29,465 nucleotides of DNA, taken from contig JANDJZ010000502.1 in assembly GCA_027943245.1 (NCBI GenBank), positions 1-29,465 of the forward strand, in the 5' to 3' direction. Under the pieces are notes generated by a model. That model had not been told where the DNA came from. It saw only the letters and a program-made list of their open reading frames with translations, and made no database searches. Source of the stretch: Acanthamoeba sp. SK_2022b (lineage: Eukaryota > Discosea > Longamoebia > Acanthamoebidae). Made by a program: the position numbers and the translations under genes. Shown here in pieces: positions 1 to 15,745 of this stretch. Numbering within the stretch: the first letter of the stretch is position 1; each line of letters begins with the position of its first letter.

Positions 1-134
1 CTCGCGGTAAGCCCTCCAACAACAACTAAGCCAATCAGCAAAAAGGAGAGAGAGTGAGTGGGGTGTTACAATGCACCAAGCAGCCAATAAAAAACCAAAG
101 CCCATATTCAACATAAAATTACTTTAATTCGTGC

Positions 135-1273
135 ATGGATTGTTCGCAAGAGCCACCACTGATCTCTGCGTGGTGGTGGTGGCGTGCAGTGGACGGCCGC
201 GAGTCGCTGAAGCGGGCAGCCGAGGCGGTCCACGGGGAGGCGCGGCCGCTGCGCGAGAAGCTGGCCAAGCTGAGGGCCGAGATCGAGAGGCTGGGCGAGA
301 ACGAGGAGGTGCGGGCCGACATCGACCGCGTGGAGGCCGCCCTCCGCGACGACGCCGAGCGCGCGCGGGAGGAGGCCGCCGGTCGAGCCCACGAGGCCGA
401 GGAGGCGGTCGGGGAGAAGGTCGACGAGGCGGCCAAGGGCGTGCGCGCGACGTGGGAGAAGGCCAAGCACAAGATGAAGCAGGTCGGCGCCAACGTGAAG
501 AGCGCCGTGGCCGGCGCCAAGGAGAAGGCGGCCGAAGCCGGACACGAGGTCGGCGAGGAGATCAAGCACGACATCCACCTCCTCGTCGATGGTAAGGCTC
601 TTCCTAGTTGATGATCAGTCGATCAAGTGTTGTTGTGCGCGACTGACGTGAGGTGGACACGACGCAACAGAGGCGCGCCAGGCGTACAACACCGCCAAGG
701 TGCGCGCGATGCAGGCCATGAACAAGGCCAGCCAGTTGCTCAAGAAGGCGGGCGAGGGCCTCACCAACCCGGTGAGGGACAGCGCCGTGGTGAGCATGCG
801 CGAGGCCCTCCACTTTGCCGATGAGGCCGAGCGCCACGCCAAGCTGCGCCTCGACCGCCTCCGCGCCATGAGCCGCGACGAGTACGACCGAACCAAGGTA
901 CACGCGTCCATCGTTGCCCGCCCCCCCCCCCCGTCGCGTGCGTAGGTGGCGCTGAACGGGGCTTCGCGTGTCTGTTACAGCCCGTGGCCGGCGCGCAGAG
1001 CTACGATCGCGCCGTCAAGGAGGCCGAGGGCGCCTACACCTACATCGTGCGGATGAAGAACTCCATCACGCGTACGCCTCTTCTCTTGGCTTGGACATGC
1101 CCCTGGCGGTCTGCGCTGAGCTCTCACCCGACCCACCTCCCAACAACACCACAACAGAGCAAATCGCCAACAAGGGAACCGGCCACGAGGAGGTCGCCTG
1201 GACGTGGTCCGAGACGGCCCGCGAGGAGCTGCTCCGCCCGCTCCCTGAGGACCCCCACGCCGTCGCCGCCTAA
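135..1273 (+). CDS. LEA/apolipoprotein-like charged helical protein, 4 exons
   Basis: Exons 135-591, 671-897, 981-1071 and 1158-1273 join through GT-AG introns in phases 1, 0 and 1 to give about 296 residues ending in TAA. The product is almost entirely Ala/Glu/Lys/Arg/Asp and predicted to be long amphipathic helix, with LEA-like runs such as AKEKAAEAGHEVGEEIK near residues 120-140. No catalytic motif is visible. Proteins of this type often bind membranes or protect against desiccation, but that is only analogy. The start is uncertain. ATG at 135 gives an odd WWWW stretch. Alternatively a donor at positions 7-12 (gtaagc) joins a CAG acceptor at 187-189 in a compatible phase, so the gene could begin left of the window with 135-189 being intron. 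High GC at third codon positions supports coding. Confidence 0.55.
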
Positions 1274-1278
1274 GCGCC

Positions 1279-1325
1279 AATAAATAAACAAATAAATAAA
1301 TAAGATAAAATAAATAAATAATGCA
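1279..1325. repeat. AT-rich AAAT/AATA repeat with polyadenylation signals
   Basis: A run of AAATA/AAAT units begins 6 bases after the stop codon of the upstream helical protein gene. It contains several overlapping AATAAA signals on the plus strand, the first at 1279-1284. It probably serves as that gene's 3' end and separates it from the convergent proteasome gene. Confidence 0.6.
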
Positions 1326-1474
1326 CAACACAAAGCCTGGTTGGCACGCAGGACTGGAAGGGAAAGGTCGTGAAGAGAGATGAGTTTGGTTTCATTGTTG
1401 GCGGGGCAAGAAGACGACCCCCTTCCTCTATACACCGGACACGGACGTGGGGGGGAAGCAAGAGCGCTGGCCCT

Positions 1475-2645
1475 CTAGTCGCGCTCAGCAATCTCGGTGA
1501 GGTGACGGTCGACCTCGTCGTCGGAGAGCCTCCTGAACCGAGGGCTGTCGGTCGTGACGACGCCCACCTCGATGTCCGACGCCTTGAAGTCCTCGCCCAG
1601 CACCGTCTGCAGCGCGTTGATCGCCATCTGTCCACCACGTCGGTCGCGCGCGTTAGACAGAGTTGGTCTCTCACGTGAACACGTGAAAGACGTGTGTATG
1701 TGTACCTTGATCGTCTTGTCGGTGTCGAGCTTGGGGTCGGTCTTGAACTTCTTCTCGAGGAAGTTGCGGGCCTCCTGCTCCTTGTGGCCGGCGCCCGTGG
1801 CCTTGAAGCCGGCGTACGACCCGGCAGGATCGCACTTGTACAGCTGAGGGCCCTCCTCCTCGTCGATGCCGATCAGGATCATCGCTGCAGCCCGTTTTGC
1901 CCCCCACCACGCAACCAACGTTCAGACACAGAAGCGCAGGCAAACGGCGAAGAGTCGAGTAGAGTCGAGTAGAGTGAAAGAAGAAGAAGAAGAAGAAGGA
2001 GAGGAGCGCGTACAGACACCGAGCGGGCGCATGTAGGCGTGCTGAGTGTAGATCTGAGCAATATCGGCCATCCTCTTGGCCAGGTAGGACACTGGAATGT
2101 CGTAGCCAAACTTGTGGGCGAAATCAGCAGCCTCCTTTCGGGCACGCTGCACCTGCGACCTGGCATCGGCTACACGACGCACATGGCACCCACGTGAGCA
2201 AAAGGGTGGCTCTGAGCACAGAACACGAGATCTGCAAGTTGGGGGGGGGATGCGCACCGATCATGCCAGTCATGACGCAGCCAATGGTGGGAGTGATGTT
2301 GAAGAGGTGTGTCACAGAGATGGGATCCACGAGCTTCTCCTATAATCAAGCGTGGACATTAGAATTGAGCAGAAATACGAGCAAATCAGAGGATGAAAAC
2401 GCACGGGGACTTTCTTCTGTGTGATAACGCAGCAGCTGTCTGCGCCCCTGATGCCCAGCGATGTGAGGTTCTCAGTCTTGATGGCCTTGAAGGCATACTC
2501 TGTTGTGTTGCAAGTAACGTTAAATTAAAAACAATTGAGATGAAGCACTAGATCATCACACTGGCATGCACGAACCAACTTGATACAGACGCCCCTCAGG
2601 CGAGAAAATGGTGATGTGACGATCGTAGCCTGCGGATCTGCTCAT
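1475..2645 (-). CDS. psmA6: 20S proteasome subunit alpha type-6 (PSMA6)
   Basis: Six exons (2645-2576, 2499-2405, 2339-2258, 2169-2014, 1884-1706, 1627-1475) join in frame to 244 residues, close to the roughly 246 of animal PSMA6. The product is a non-catalytic subunit of the outer alpha ring, which gates the core and docks regulatory caps. The N-terminal alpha signature is present ([19 protein letters not shown]), with the Gly-Cys-Val-Met-Thr-Gly-Met strand, the [11 protein letters not shown] helix, MRPLGV and MILIGIDEE. It ends with EIAERD. Intron phases are 1, 0, 1, 1 and 0. Exon 4 uses the donor at 2013 so that RPLGVSMILIG is restored; an earlier GT would shorten this conserved strand. 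The identification is secure. Confidence 0.96.
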
Positions 2646-2846
2646 TCTGCCTTCCTTTCGTTCTTCTGCTCGATTTGTCCTTACGCGTGTTGTTGGACTT
2701 CGCCACACTGCGCCAGCCACACCTTTGCTGTGGGCGCCAGGAAAACTTTTTTTTCCTTTTGCGCAAGAAAATAAATCCGCGAAGAAAAGTACAGGAAATG
2801 GAAGCGGTACGCGTCTAACAGTATCGGTCAATCGAAACCGGCCAAG

Positions 2847-4186
2847 TTACTGCTTGTTCAGGAACGTTTCGACGTCCTCGTCGTGGCTATCGCCCAGTCC
2901 CAAAGGAGGCGTGGGCGGGGTGGCCGCCGCAGGTCGCCGGCCTGCACATTGGGCGCGGTCGGAGCCTCAATCGTCGTCCTCTTCGTCGTCGGGAGAGATG
3001 CCCAAGCGCAGAAGGCGCTCTTCGAGTTCCAACACCCACTGCTCCAGTTCAGTGACCCGCGCTCACGCCTCATCCCTCTCGCATCTGGCCTGGTCGCGCT
3101 CCTGAATGCGAGTTCAGTAGCCAGTAGTTATGCGAGTAAGCGGCGCCAAGCCTGATGTGATGCGACTGTAGTGCTCCATGATAATTTCCTCTGCGACGTT
3201 GCTATAGCGCGAGAGTATCGGTCCACCATCTGATGGCCATGGTGCTTCTGGCCTGGACGGCGCTGGTCGTGGTCCGTTCCACACCCACGTGCCCGTGCTA
3301 CATCTTCCTCCCGCCGTGCACCGGCGACCTGGACTGCCCTGCCATTGAGACTATGGCCTACCACCGCCTGGCCCAGTGCTGCGCTCAGGACCCTACTCCG
3401 GCCGACTTCTACAGGCAACAGTGCGCTGACAACGTGCCTACTTCTTGCCCTGATCTTGGCTGCGAATCAGCAAGCGTCTCGTGCGACACCCTCCAGGGCT
3501 GCGAATCAGCAAGTGACTACGGGGACGACGGCCTCGCGCCACCAAGGACTTTCGCTCGGGCGATGGACGCCGCTGGCTTCGGTTCACCTAAAAAGACAGG
3601 CTACATGGAGAACACGACATCACCTACAAGAGGCGAACTGCTCTTACGCAGTTCCTCCAGCAAACAGATCGGACATTCTCTTCTTCCTCTTCTCGCATCG
3701 CTCTTGGTGCTCTTTCTCGCTAGCAGCGATAGCGTCTTTTATGGCAGGGGTTTGCTGATTGAGCCAGACGAATGTCCTGCACGCCCTTGATGACCTCGGC
3801 CAAGGTTGCGTCTACGTCCTTGGGACGCCCATTGTGCGTGCATCCGTCGCCATCCTCCTTGGTATCTTGAACCACAGTACGACAACTGTCGTCCACAAGA
3901 AACAGCATAAATAAATAAACATAGAAACATCTTCTTGCGCCTTCTTCAACTCAGCGGCCAGGGTTCGGTTCTCTTCTTCAAGGTTCTGGATGTAGCAGCG
4001 TAGTTTGACCACCTCTTCTTCTCCGTTCAGTTGAGTCTTCTCAATGTAGCCGATCCGCTCAATTAGGTAAGCGATGTAGTTGTCTGCCGTGGGGAACTCG
4101 GTTTGATGACGAAGGGTAAAGTCCATTGCAGGTTGCTGGCCACCATGGCAGGCCTCACATGAACTACGGCGGGAGTGTGTGGTCAT
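2847..4186 (-). pseudogene. Coiled-coil protein gene, apparently broken by in-frame stops
   Basis: Pieces of one minus-strand coiled-coil gene can be read. The first exon (4186-3931) starts MTTHSRRSSCEACHGG and runs into a heptad-rich helix (YIQNLEEENRTLAAELKK), ending at a donor gtttct. A second piece (about 3755-3648) reads QTPAIKDAIAASEKE and then EKRKKRMSDLFAGG before a gtaaga donor. A last piece (3101-2847) reads one frame through ERDQARCERDEA, TGA (3065-3063), VTELEQWVLELEERLLRLG, TGA (2969-2967) and PPTPPLGLGDSHDEDVETF to TAA (2849-2847). I could not join the middle with canonical phases. Both TGA codons would be Arg CGA with one C-to-T change. Decay is the simplest reading; an intron I failed to find or sequence errors are alternatives. 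The function is not recognised. Confidence 0.4.
3233..3790 (+). CDS. Possible secreted Cys-rich protein (uncertain)
   Basis: An uninterrupted 185-codon frame begins MAMVLLAWTALVVV, which could be a signal peptide. A segment with about 11 cysteines follows (residues 20-95), then a Ser-rich stretch and a C-terminal hydrophobic segment (HSLLPLLASLLVLFLAS). Third codon positions in the first 65 codons are strongly G/C, like real exons here. It contains an in-frame duplication: the same 17 bases occur at 3458-3474 and 3497-3513, spaced 39 bases, giving GCESAS twice. It lies opposite, and between, fragments of a minus-strand coiled-coil gene, so one of the two may be spurious. No family is recognised. 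The 3' part (after about 3520) could be non-coding. Confidence 0.35.
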   Translation: MAMVLLAWTALVVVRSTPTCPCYIFLPPCTGDLDCPAIETMAYHRLAQCCAQDPTPADFYRQQCADNVPTSCPDLGCESASVSCDTLQGCESASDYGDDGLAPPRTFARAMDAAGFGSPKKTGYMENTTSPTRGELLLRSSSSKQIGHSLLPLLASLLVLFLASSDSVFYGRGLLIEPDECPARP

Positions 4187-5371
4187 GTTCTGATGTTTAC
4201 GTTATGAGAGCCAGACCTGTGCCTGCTTCTGCTAGAAGGTTTCATGAACGCTCAGAGTGAAAATTCTCGATTGTAGGGCTTTAGCATCCCACGCACAAGT
4301 GCAGGGTGCATCCTGTGCAAGCACCCGGAGCGCCATATTAAGTGGTTGTGCAGGCAACAGCCTAAGCCTCAATGCGTTATTATTACAAGGAAGGGAGACA
4401 GACACTTTTGTCAGAGGATGCATCACCTCTTGTTGGTGATCCATCTGTGGTGCGGGTCACCTCCATCCCGTTGGCTCTCCTAAAGAAGGCTGAATAGCGG
4501 CGACCCATCTGGCACTGCTGACCGACTCCGAGGCTCCTGATGCCGTACGATGGCAGGTTGACAAGCTCGTGTACCAAAGAGTGGTGTACTGACTCTTGGG
4601 AGGCTTTGGGTCGCCAAGGGTGAGGCTGATTGTGAGGGGAGTTTGATGAGGCCCTTGACCTCACAGGAAGCCCTTTCAAGCTCTTCTCCCTCTTGTGTGT
4701 GTTGTGTAAAGTAGAATGTTTTGAAATGGGATTGAGGTAGATGGTGGCAAGGAGGGTAGTTGAAGCCTGCCCATCAAGGATGTTCCACCAGAGAGTAAGG
4801 TCTATGGACATGTTCTGCTTCAACTCAGTGGTGACACATCAGCCCTCTTTTTCTCAAAGACCCATTCCTTTTGAGCTGGTTAGTCCAACCCTTAGCCAGG
4901 ACCAAGCCAGCTAGCTGTTGCCCAGTGTTAGGTACATGTGTGACCACACGCTGATTTTTAAATTGCCCATTCCCAAGTTATATACATCTGACACACACAC
5001 CAAAGGGAACCCTTCCACTCACCTCCACATTCCATCATAGGGACCTCTACTTGATGCCTGCTGGTAGCAATGCACAGTTGAAAGTATGTGCACAACCTCT
5101 CAGGCCTGCCGCCAGGATAACACAAGACACAGCCAAATGATAAGTGCCATGCTGGGCTGTGGAGCATCCTCTACTGTTATCCCTGTTGCCTCTGGTATGA
5201 TTGATCACTGAAGGAGTGGTAGGGCGCGTTACATCTTGGATGAGCTTGCTACCACCAGGAAGATGTGATGGCAACCATCATTAAAGAGGCAAGAGGCAAT
5301 GTTTGCTTTTATACCACACAAAATGTACATTATGGTTTTTAATAAAAATAAAAAAGGGAGTGCCCACTGGC
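4187..5371. other. About 1.2 kb without a recognisable gene, lower GC
   Basis: This stretch has visibly more even base composition than its neighbours. The longest open frame (4823-4383, minus, 146 codons) shows no recognised motif, no domain-like pattern and no third-position GC bias. I see no tRNA, rRNA, terminal repeats or convincing intron chain. It may hold the promoter of the minus-strand coiled-coil locus at its left end and the 3' UTR of the actin-fusion gene at its right end. The rest could be non-coding RNA or an eroded element. Confidence 0.5.
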
Positions 5372-10528
<5,157 letters not shown>

Positions 10529-10931
10529 CTGTGGGTGCGTGTGTTTGGTGTTTGTGGTTCGTTGTTGTATTTTTTTTCTCTTTTATGCTCGTGGCAGAAC
10601 AAAAAGCCTTTTCGTGTCCCTCTTTTTGCTGAAGGGGGGCAGCTGCTAGCCACCGCGATTCTACGTTCGCAGTACCGCTCGCTACCACCCACCTCCGCAG
10701 TTCATTGGCTCAGCACTCTCGCGGTGGGCAGTCGGACCGAGTTGTTGTGGGCGTAACCTTTCCTTTGGTTGTTGCGCCGCAAAGATCAGATGGGCGGACA
10801 CAACACAGTGGATGATGAGTGGTTGCGAAGTTGTGGTTGTTTATTCGGTAGAGCGATCACGATGAAGCTCGGAGAGGAGGGTATTTATAAGGAGTCATGG
10901 GGTTTGCGGCAAAGGCGACACTTAAATCACC
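10529..10931. other. Intergenic: actin-fusion promoter and ran 3' UTR
   Basis: The 403 bases lie between two minus-strand genes. The right part holds the ran 3' UTR, with an AATAAA signal on the minus strand at 10845-10840, about 87 bases past the ran stop. The left part must hold the promoter of the actin-fusion gene. It includes a T-rich run at 10566-10584 but no clear TATA box. I see no additional gene. Confidence 0.6.
10840..10845 (-). promoter_or_regulatory. AATAAA polyadenylation signal of ran
   Basis: The hexamer AATAAA is on the minus strand about 87 bases after the ran stop codon, within the only intergenic space before the next gene. Confidence 0.5.
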
Positions 10932-11841
<910 letters not shown>

Positions 11842-12533
11842 GATAGATGTGTGTAGTGGTGAAGGGAAGGGAAAGCTTCGTCCGCGTGTGTTGTAAAGAG
11901 AGACGGGGTTTGCTCGATCTTCTGGAAGCTTTTTTATCCTGACTTTTTCCCGCCTTTTCGTCCGTTGTGCGTTTGGCGCCAAGGCGGTTCCTTGCCGATT
12001 CTCGACTTTTCCTCCGTTTACCGCGCGGTGGTCATAAATTTCAAATAGCTTTCCAAAATGTTTCTGAAATGGCACAGGTTTATTGGCATGCGCCGTCGCC
12101 GGGCAGGAGAAGGGGGGCGTACCGGTAAGCGCTCTGGTCTGGTCTGGTCTGGTCTGGTGCAAGAGCTCGTGGCAGTGTCCACAGGCGCCTAGAGACCTGC
12201 ACCCGCTCAAGTGTTCCTTCCCCTCACCCAACCGAGCTGCTGGCGACACCATCCTCCTCTCCTCCTCCTCCTCTTCCTCGTGTGTTGTGTTGGATCTTCC
12301 ATCCACTTCCTCTTCTACAGACCGGAGGTCACATCCACCATATCCCTTTGCGTACGAAGGGTGAATTGAGCGGAGCAGGGAAGTGAACACCACAAGCGCG
12401 GGAGAAAAAGAAGCGAAAAGAGCGCGAGCAAAGAGAGCGGAAGAGAGAGAGAGAGAGAGTAGTAACAAACCAGTTGGGCGGTCTGTCTCGCGCCTCCGCT
12501 CCTCAACAGCGCGGCTTCTTCATCAACATCTAC
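11842..12533. other. Intergenic: ran promoter region with simple repeats
   Basis: Nearly 700 bases separate the ran start codon from the 3' end of the splicing factor gene. It holds a T-rich stretch upstream of ran (about 11930-11955), five tandem TCTGG units (12133-12157), a CTC/CCT-rich run (about 12251-12280) and a GA run (about 12440-12460). Open frames crossing it have no family signal. A 5' UTR intron of ran is possible but not shown. Confidence 0.55.
12133..12157. repeat. Five tandem TCTGG units
   Basis: Five perfect TCTGG copies lie about 290 bases upstream of the ran start codon. Confidence 0.85.
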
Positions 12534-12539
12534 TTTATT
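12534..12539 (-). promoter_or_regulatory. AATAAA polyadenylation signal of the RS-RRM-RS gene
   Basis: AATAAA on the minus strand sits about 47 bases past the stop codon at 12586. Confidence 0.55.
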
Positions 12540-12585
12540 CCACCGGCGGCGGGTGATGATTCCTCGATTCGTAAACGATGCTCGT

Positions 12586-13787
12586 CTAGACCTCATCGTC
12601 GAGCCTGCGCCTCTTGTCGGCGCCCGGCGAAGGAGAGCGCGAAGGGCTTCTGGAGCGCTTGTTCTCTGCGAGTGTGTGAACAAGATCAGTATACGCCGAG
12701 CCCTAGTACCCCACGCGTCCATGGCGAACAGCGTACCGCCAGGGCTCGGGGAGCGGCGAGGAGAAGGCGATCGGCGCGGGGGACTGCGTTTCTCTGACAC
12801 ACCAAACAGACCAAAGTCAACCACCGACGCAGTTGAGCATAACCGTAAAAGAATGAGCCCTACCAGGGGAGCGAGCGGGCGAGCGCGCAGGCGAACGAGC
12901 CGGAGAACGAGCGGGGGATCGCCTTGCGGGAGAAGGCGAGCGGCGGGCTAAAGGCAGATGAACGCAGAAGGTCAGAACTGCGCATGCGACTCCACAAGGG
13001 CGATAAAGCTATAAGGTGCAGTACCTCTATCGGGTGAGGGCGAGCGGCGGGGAGACCTGGGCGGCGTGCGCCTCGGTGAGCGCCTGCTGCTTCGGGGAGG
13101 AGAACGGCTCCTGGGCGGCGAGCGGCGAGGCGGATAGCCGAAGAAGGACTGCTTCTTGCCCAGACCAACGTCCCAATCAAGACGAAGACGGCGACCTTCC
13201 ATGCTATAGCCGTTAAACCTGCAGGATAGCAAATTCGGGGAGGGGTAAGAAATCCTTGACGAGCTGATTACTGGCCACCAGCTTTGCAACACACCTGTCG
13301 TAGGCATCCTCGGCGTCTCTCCTGCTCTCATACTCAACGAAGGCGTAGCCCTTGCTTTGTCCCGTCCTTCTGTTCATGCCAATCGTTACGCCTCTCAGCC
13401 GGCCGCATTTGCCAAAGTAGTCCGCAAGGTCTCTCTCGCGGAAATTGTAGGGCAGATTGCCAACGAATAGCGTAGTGGAATCGCGCAGCTCCCTCTCGCT
13501 CACGTGTGCCGGTCTAGGAGCATTCTACGGTTAGGCCGGACGAAGTAGGGCCTCAATTGTTTTGGGGGGTGGGGTTGTACCCTCTCCTGGGAGGCGAGCG
13601 GTCATATCCTCTGTCGTAGCCACGATCATAGCCTCTGTCACGGTCATAACCGCGGTCGCGTTCGGGCGAGTAGCGGGATCGACGAGGGGAAGGAGAACGA
13701 GATCTGTAGGACTACAAGTTTCGAGCGTTGAGTTGAAGCGCCGCACCACTGAGAACATGGCTGGGCAGACGCGATTCAACGTACCAT
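12586..13787 (-). CDS. SR-type splicing factor, RS-RRM-RS layout
   Basis: Seven exons (13787-13785, 13711-13581, 13513-13295, 13218-13025, 12947-12864, 12793-12737, 12665-12586) join to 255 residues. The first coding exon is only the ATG, with the donor gtacgt right after it. Residues 2-45 are an Arg/Ser/Tyr/Asp-rich segment (YRSRSPSPRRSRYSP, then repeated RGYDRD). An RRM spans about 58-135 with RNP2 LFVGNL and RNP1 KGYAFVEY. The rest is RS-rich with repeated ARSP units and ends in KRRRLDDEV. RS domains on both sides of one RRM resemble Tra2-type splicing regulators, but the RRM could belong to another SR or RNPS1-like subfamily. The expected role is nuclear pre-mRNA splicing, regulated by phosphorylation of the RS repeats. 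Confidence 0.9.
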
Positions 13788-13861
13788 TTTGATTACGCAA
13801 GGATCGAGCAAAGAAAGAAAAAGGACGCTCCTCTTTTTCTCCCGGCGTTTGGGTGTCCATT

Positions 13862-13868
13862 TATAAAA
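13862..13868 (+). promoter_or_regulatory. TATA-like box in a 113-bp divergent promoter
   Basis: TATAAAA lies 33 bases upstream of the ATG at 13901, in the 113 bases shared by the minus-strand splicing factor gene (ATG 13787) and the plus-strand TMEM53-like gene. The distance suggests a very short 5' UTR, or a start further downstream. Confidence 0.4.
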
Positions 13869-13900
13869 TTGAATTTCTTTTTTCTAGGCCAGTTTGCAAC

Positions 13901-15458
13901 ATGCGGAGCGGCGCGAAGAGGCTGTGCGTGCACTTTGCAGGTGTACAGCCGCTTTCAGGTCTTCTACTGCGCCGCGCTTCGTCGTTGGCAACCAACGCGG
14001 CATGGCAGCGCGATGGCTTCTCCTTCCTCCCCGCTAATCCTGGTACGTATCGCTTTCGCAGCGTGCAAGAAATAATAAATAAATAAATAAATAATTAGCC
14101 ACACGACAACAGTGTAATTGGTGGCGGATGTGTGCAGAGAAGGTGGGCCCCAAGGCACGCCCGCTGGTGCTGACGCTCGGCTGGTTGGGCGCGAACGAGC
14201 GACACCTGGGTAAGTATTCGAGCTGGTACAGCAGTCAGGGCTATGACACGCTCTCCTTCATCTCTCCGACCACCTCGATGTACGCGGCACTGCACCCATC
14301 GCAGAGTTGGATGCTTGCAGCAAATGATCGTCGCTGATGGCGTGGTCGTGTTTGCGTCTCAGATTGTTTCCGCAGTTCGGAAAGAAGCACGCCACCCAGC
14401 TGCTCGAGTATGCGATGGAACTCAGCGAACAGACAAAAGATGGCAAGCTAGAGAAGCGGCCCCTCCTTTTTCACGTGTTCAGCAACAACGGCCTCTACTT
14501 CTACGCCAACATACTTCAGCAGGTGGCTCAATCCAGCCAGGTAACACGCCAACACGCCGACTCTTACTTGCCTGAACCACTCGGCGCGCGGAAACAACTC
14601 ACCAACCTTCCGCCACGTACAATGCTGGATGGAGAGCAGTACGAACGTGTGCTGCATGACGTCGCGGGTTGTTTGTTCGATTCCACCCCTTCGCATCTCT
14701 CGATCGAGATCTTCACCAAGGGTAGCGCACGCGCTCCATACTGATCGCGATCGGTACGACTGACGCGTGTGCCCCCCCCCCCTTCGCTCGCAGGATTCGG
14801 CGGCGCGCTCCTGGGCGCGATGGGCATCACCAACAACGGCAGACCCGCCTACGACCACTGGCTCGTCTCGCCCATCGTGAAAGCGATCTTTACCGTCGTG
14901 CTCGCCCCTCCTTACTTCAGAAACAACGTCAGTTCCCTTCTCGACTCCTACGTGCGCTTCCAGGTACTCGTTCAGCGATCTCTCTCTCTCTCTCTCTCGA
15001 ACCGTGCATCGTGGGCTCAGATGTATTTCGCGCGCAGCCCAAGTGTCCGCAGTTGTTCCTGTACAGCAAGGGCGACGAGCTGATTCCCTACACTGACATC
15101 GAGCGCGCCATCCGTGCCACCAGCGATCTCGGCATTCCCACCACCGCGGTACTGCTGCCCCCCTCTCCTTGTTCACGCGCTTCCGTGCATTCCAGGGCGC
15201 ATTGTCTGATCCATCCAACGCCTTCGCGGCGATGGGCCGGCGCAGAGGCGCTGGGAGGACAGCCCGCACGTGGCCCACTTCCGAATGCACCCGGAGGAGT
15301 ATCGCGACGCCGTGACCAAGTTCGTCGAGGAGGCCACCGAGCGGTGGTACCGCAATGGCCAACGCACGCCCATCGTGCAGCAACAGCCCGAACCTCTCTC
15401 TCGCGCGGACCTGGACAAGGTTGTGGAAGAGTGGAAGCGCCTCATCGTCCAGTTTTGA
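13901..15458 (+). CDS. TMEM53/DUF829 family alpha/beta-hydrolase-like protein
   Basis: Exons are 13901-14042, 14138 to about 14315, 14376-14540, 14640-14721, 14794-14963, 15038-15148 and 15246-15458. Family landmarks in order: LVLTLGWLGANERHLGKYSSWY, RPLLFHVFSNNG (nucleophile-elbow-like), GCLFDSTPSHLS, a hydrophobic region, CPQLFLYSKGDELIP and HVAHFRMHPEEYRDAVTKFV. These match the TMEM53 family (DUF829), whose animal member is a nuclear envelope protein. The biochemical activity is not established. The first 45 residues look like a leader with Arg/Ser/Ala (LLRRASSLATN), possibly mitochondrial. The join from exon 2 to exon 3 is not resolved: the acceptor before TTCGGAAAG requires phase 0, while the best donor (after position 14307) is phase 1. 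Confidence 0.85.
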
Positions 15459-15745
15459 TACGGGATTGGGCGGCGATCTAAGCTTCGGAGCCTTTGCAGC
15501 TCCCGATGTTCCAATTGGATGTTGGCGCCAGGGCAAGTGGCGTAACGGAGGAGAATTCCACGACCCAAACAAAAAGACAAGACTGTTTGGTCTTTTTAAT
15601 CGACAACTTCATCTTGTCACGGCACATAGAAGGGCAAAACTTGTTGGATCAAGAGGTACCTGCTCGAAACGCTCAACAAGTGGGGACCTTGGTGTGTCCG
15701 CTCACAGAAGATTAATCTTCAAACCTAAACACGTGCCCACGCAGG
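15459..15745 (+). other. Intergenic between TMEM53-like and b561 genes
   Basis: This stretch of 287 bases contains no supported gene. A CAG directly before the b561 ATG (15742-15744) could be the acceptor of a 5' UTR intron, so part of this space may be transcribed leader. Confidence 0.4.

Noticed and set aside
4383..4823. 146-codon minus-strand frame as a transposon protein fragment
   Set aside because: No recognisable reverse transcriptase, integrase or transposase motif, and no terminal repeats nearby.
14448..15572. 374-codon minus-strand open frame
   Set aside because: It is antisense to the well-conserved TMEM53-like exons; its product has no family features and crosses those introns.
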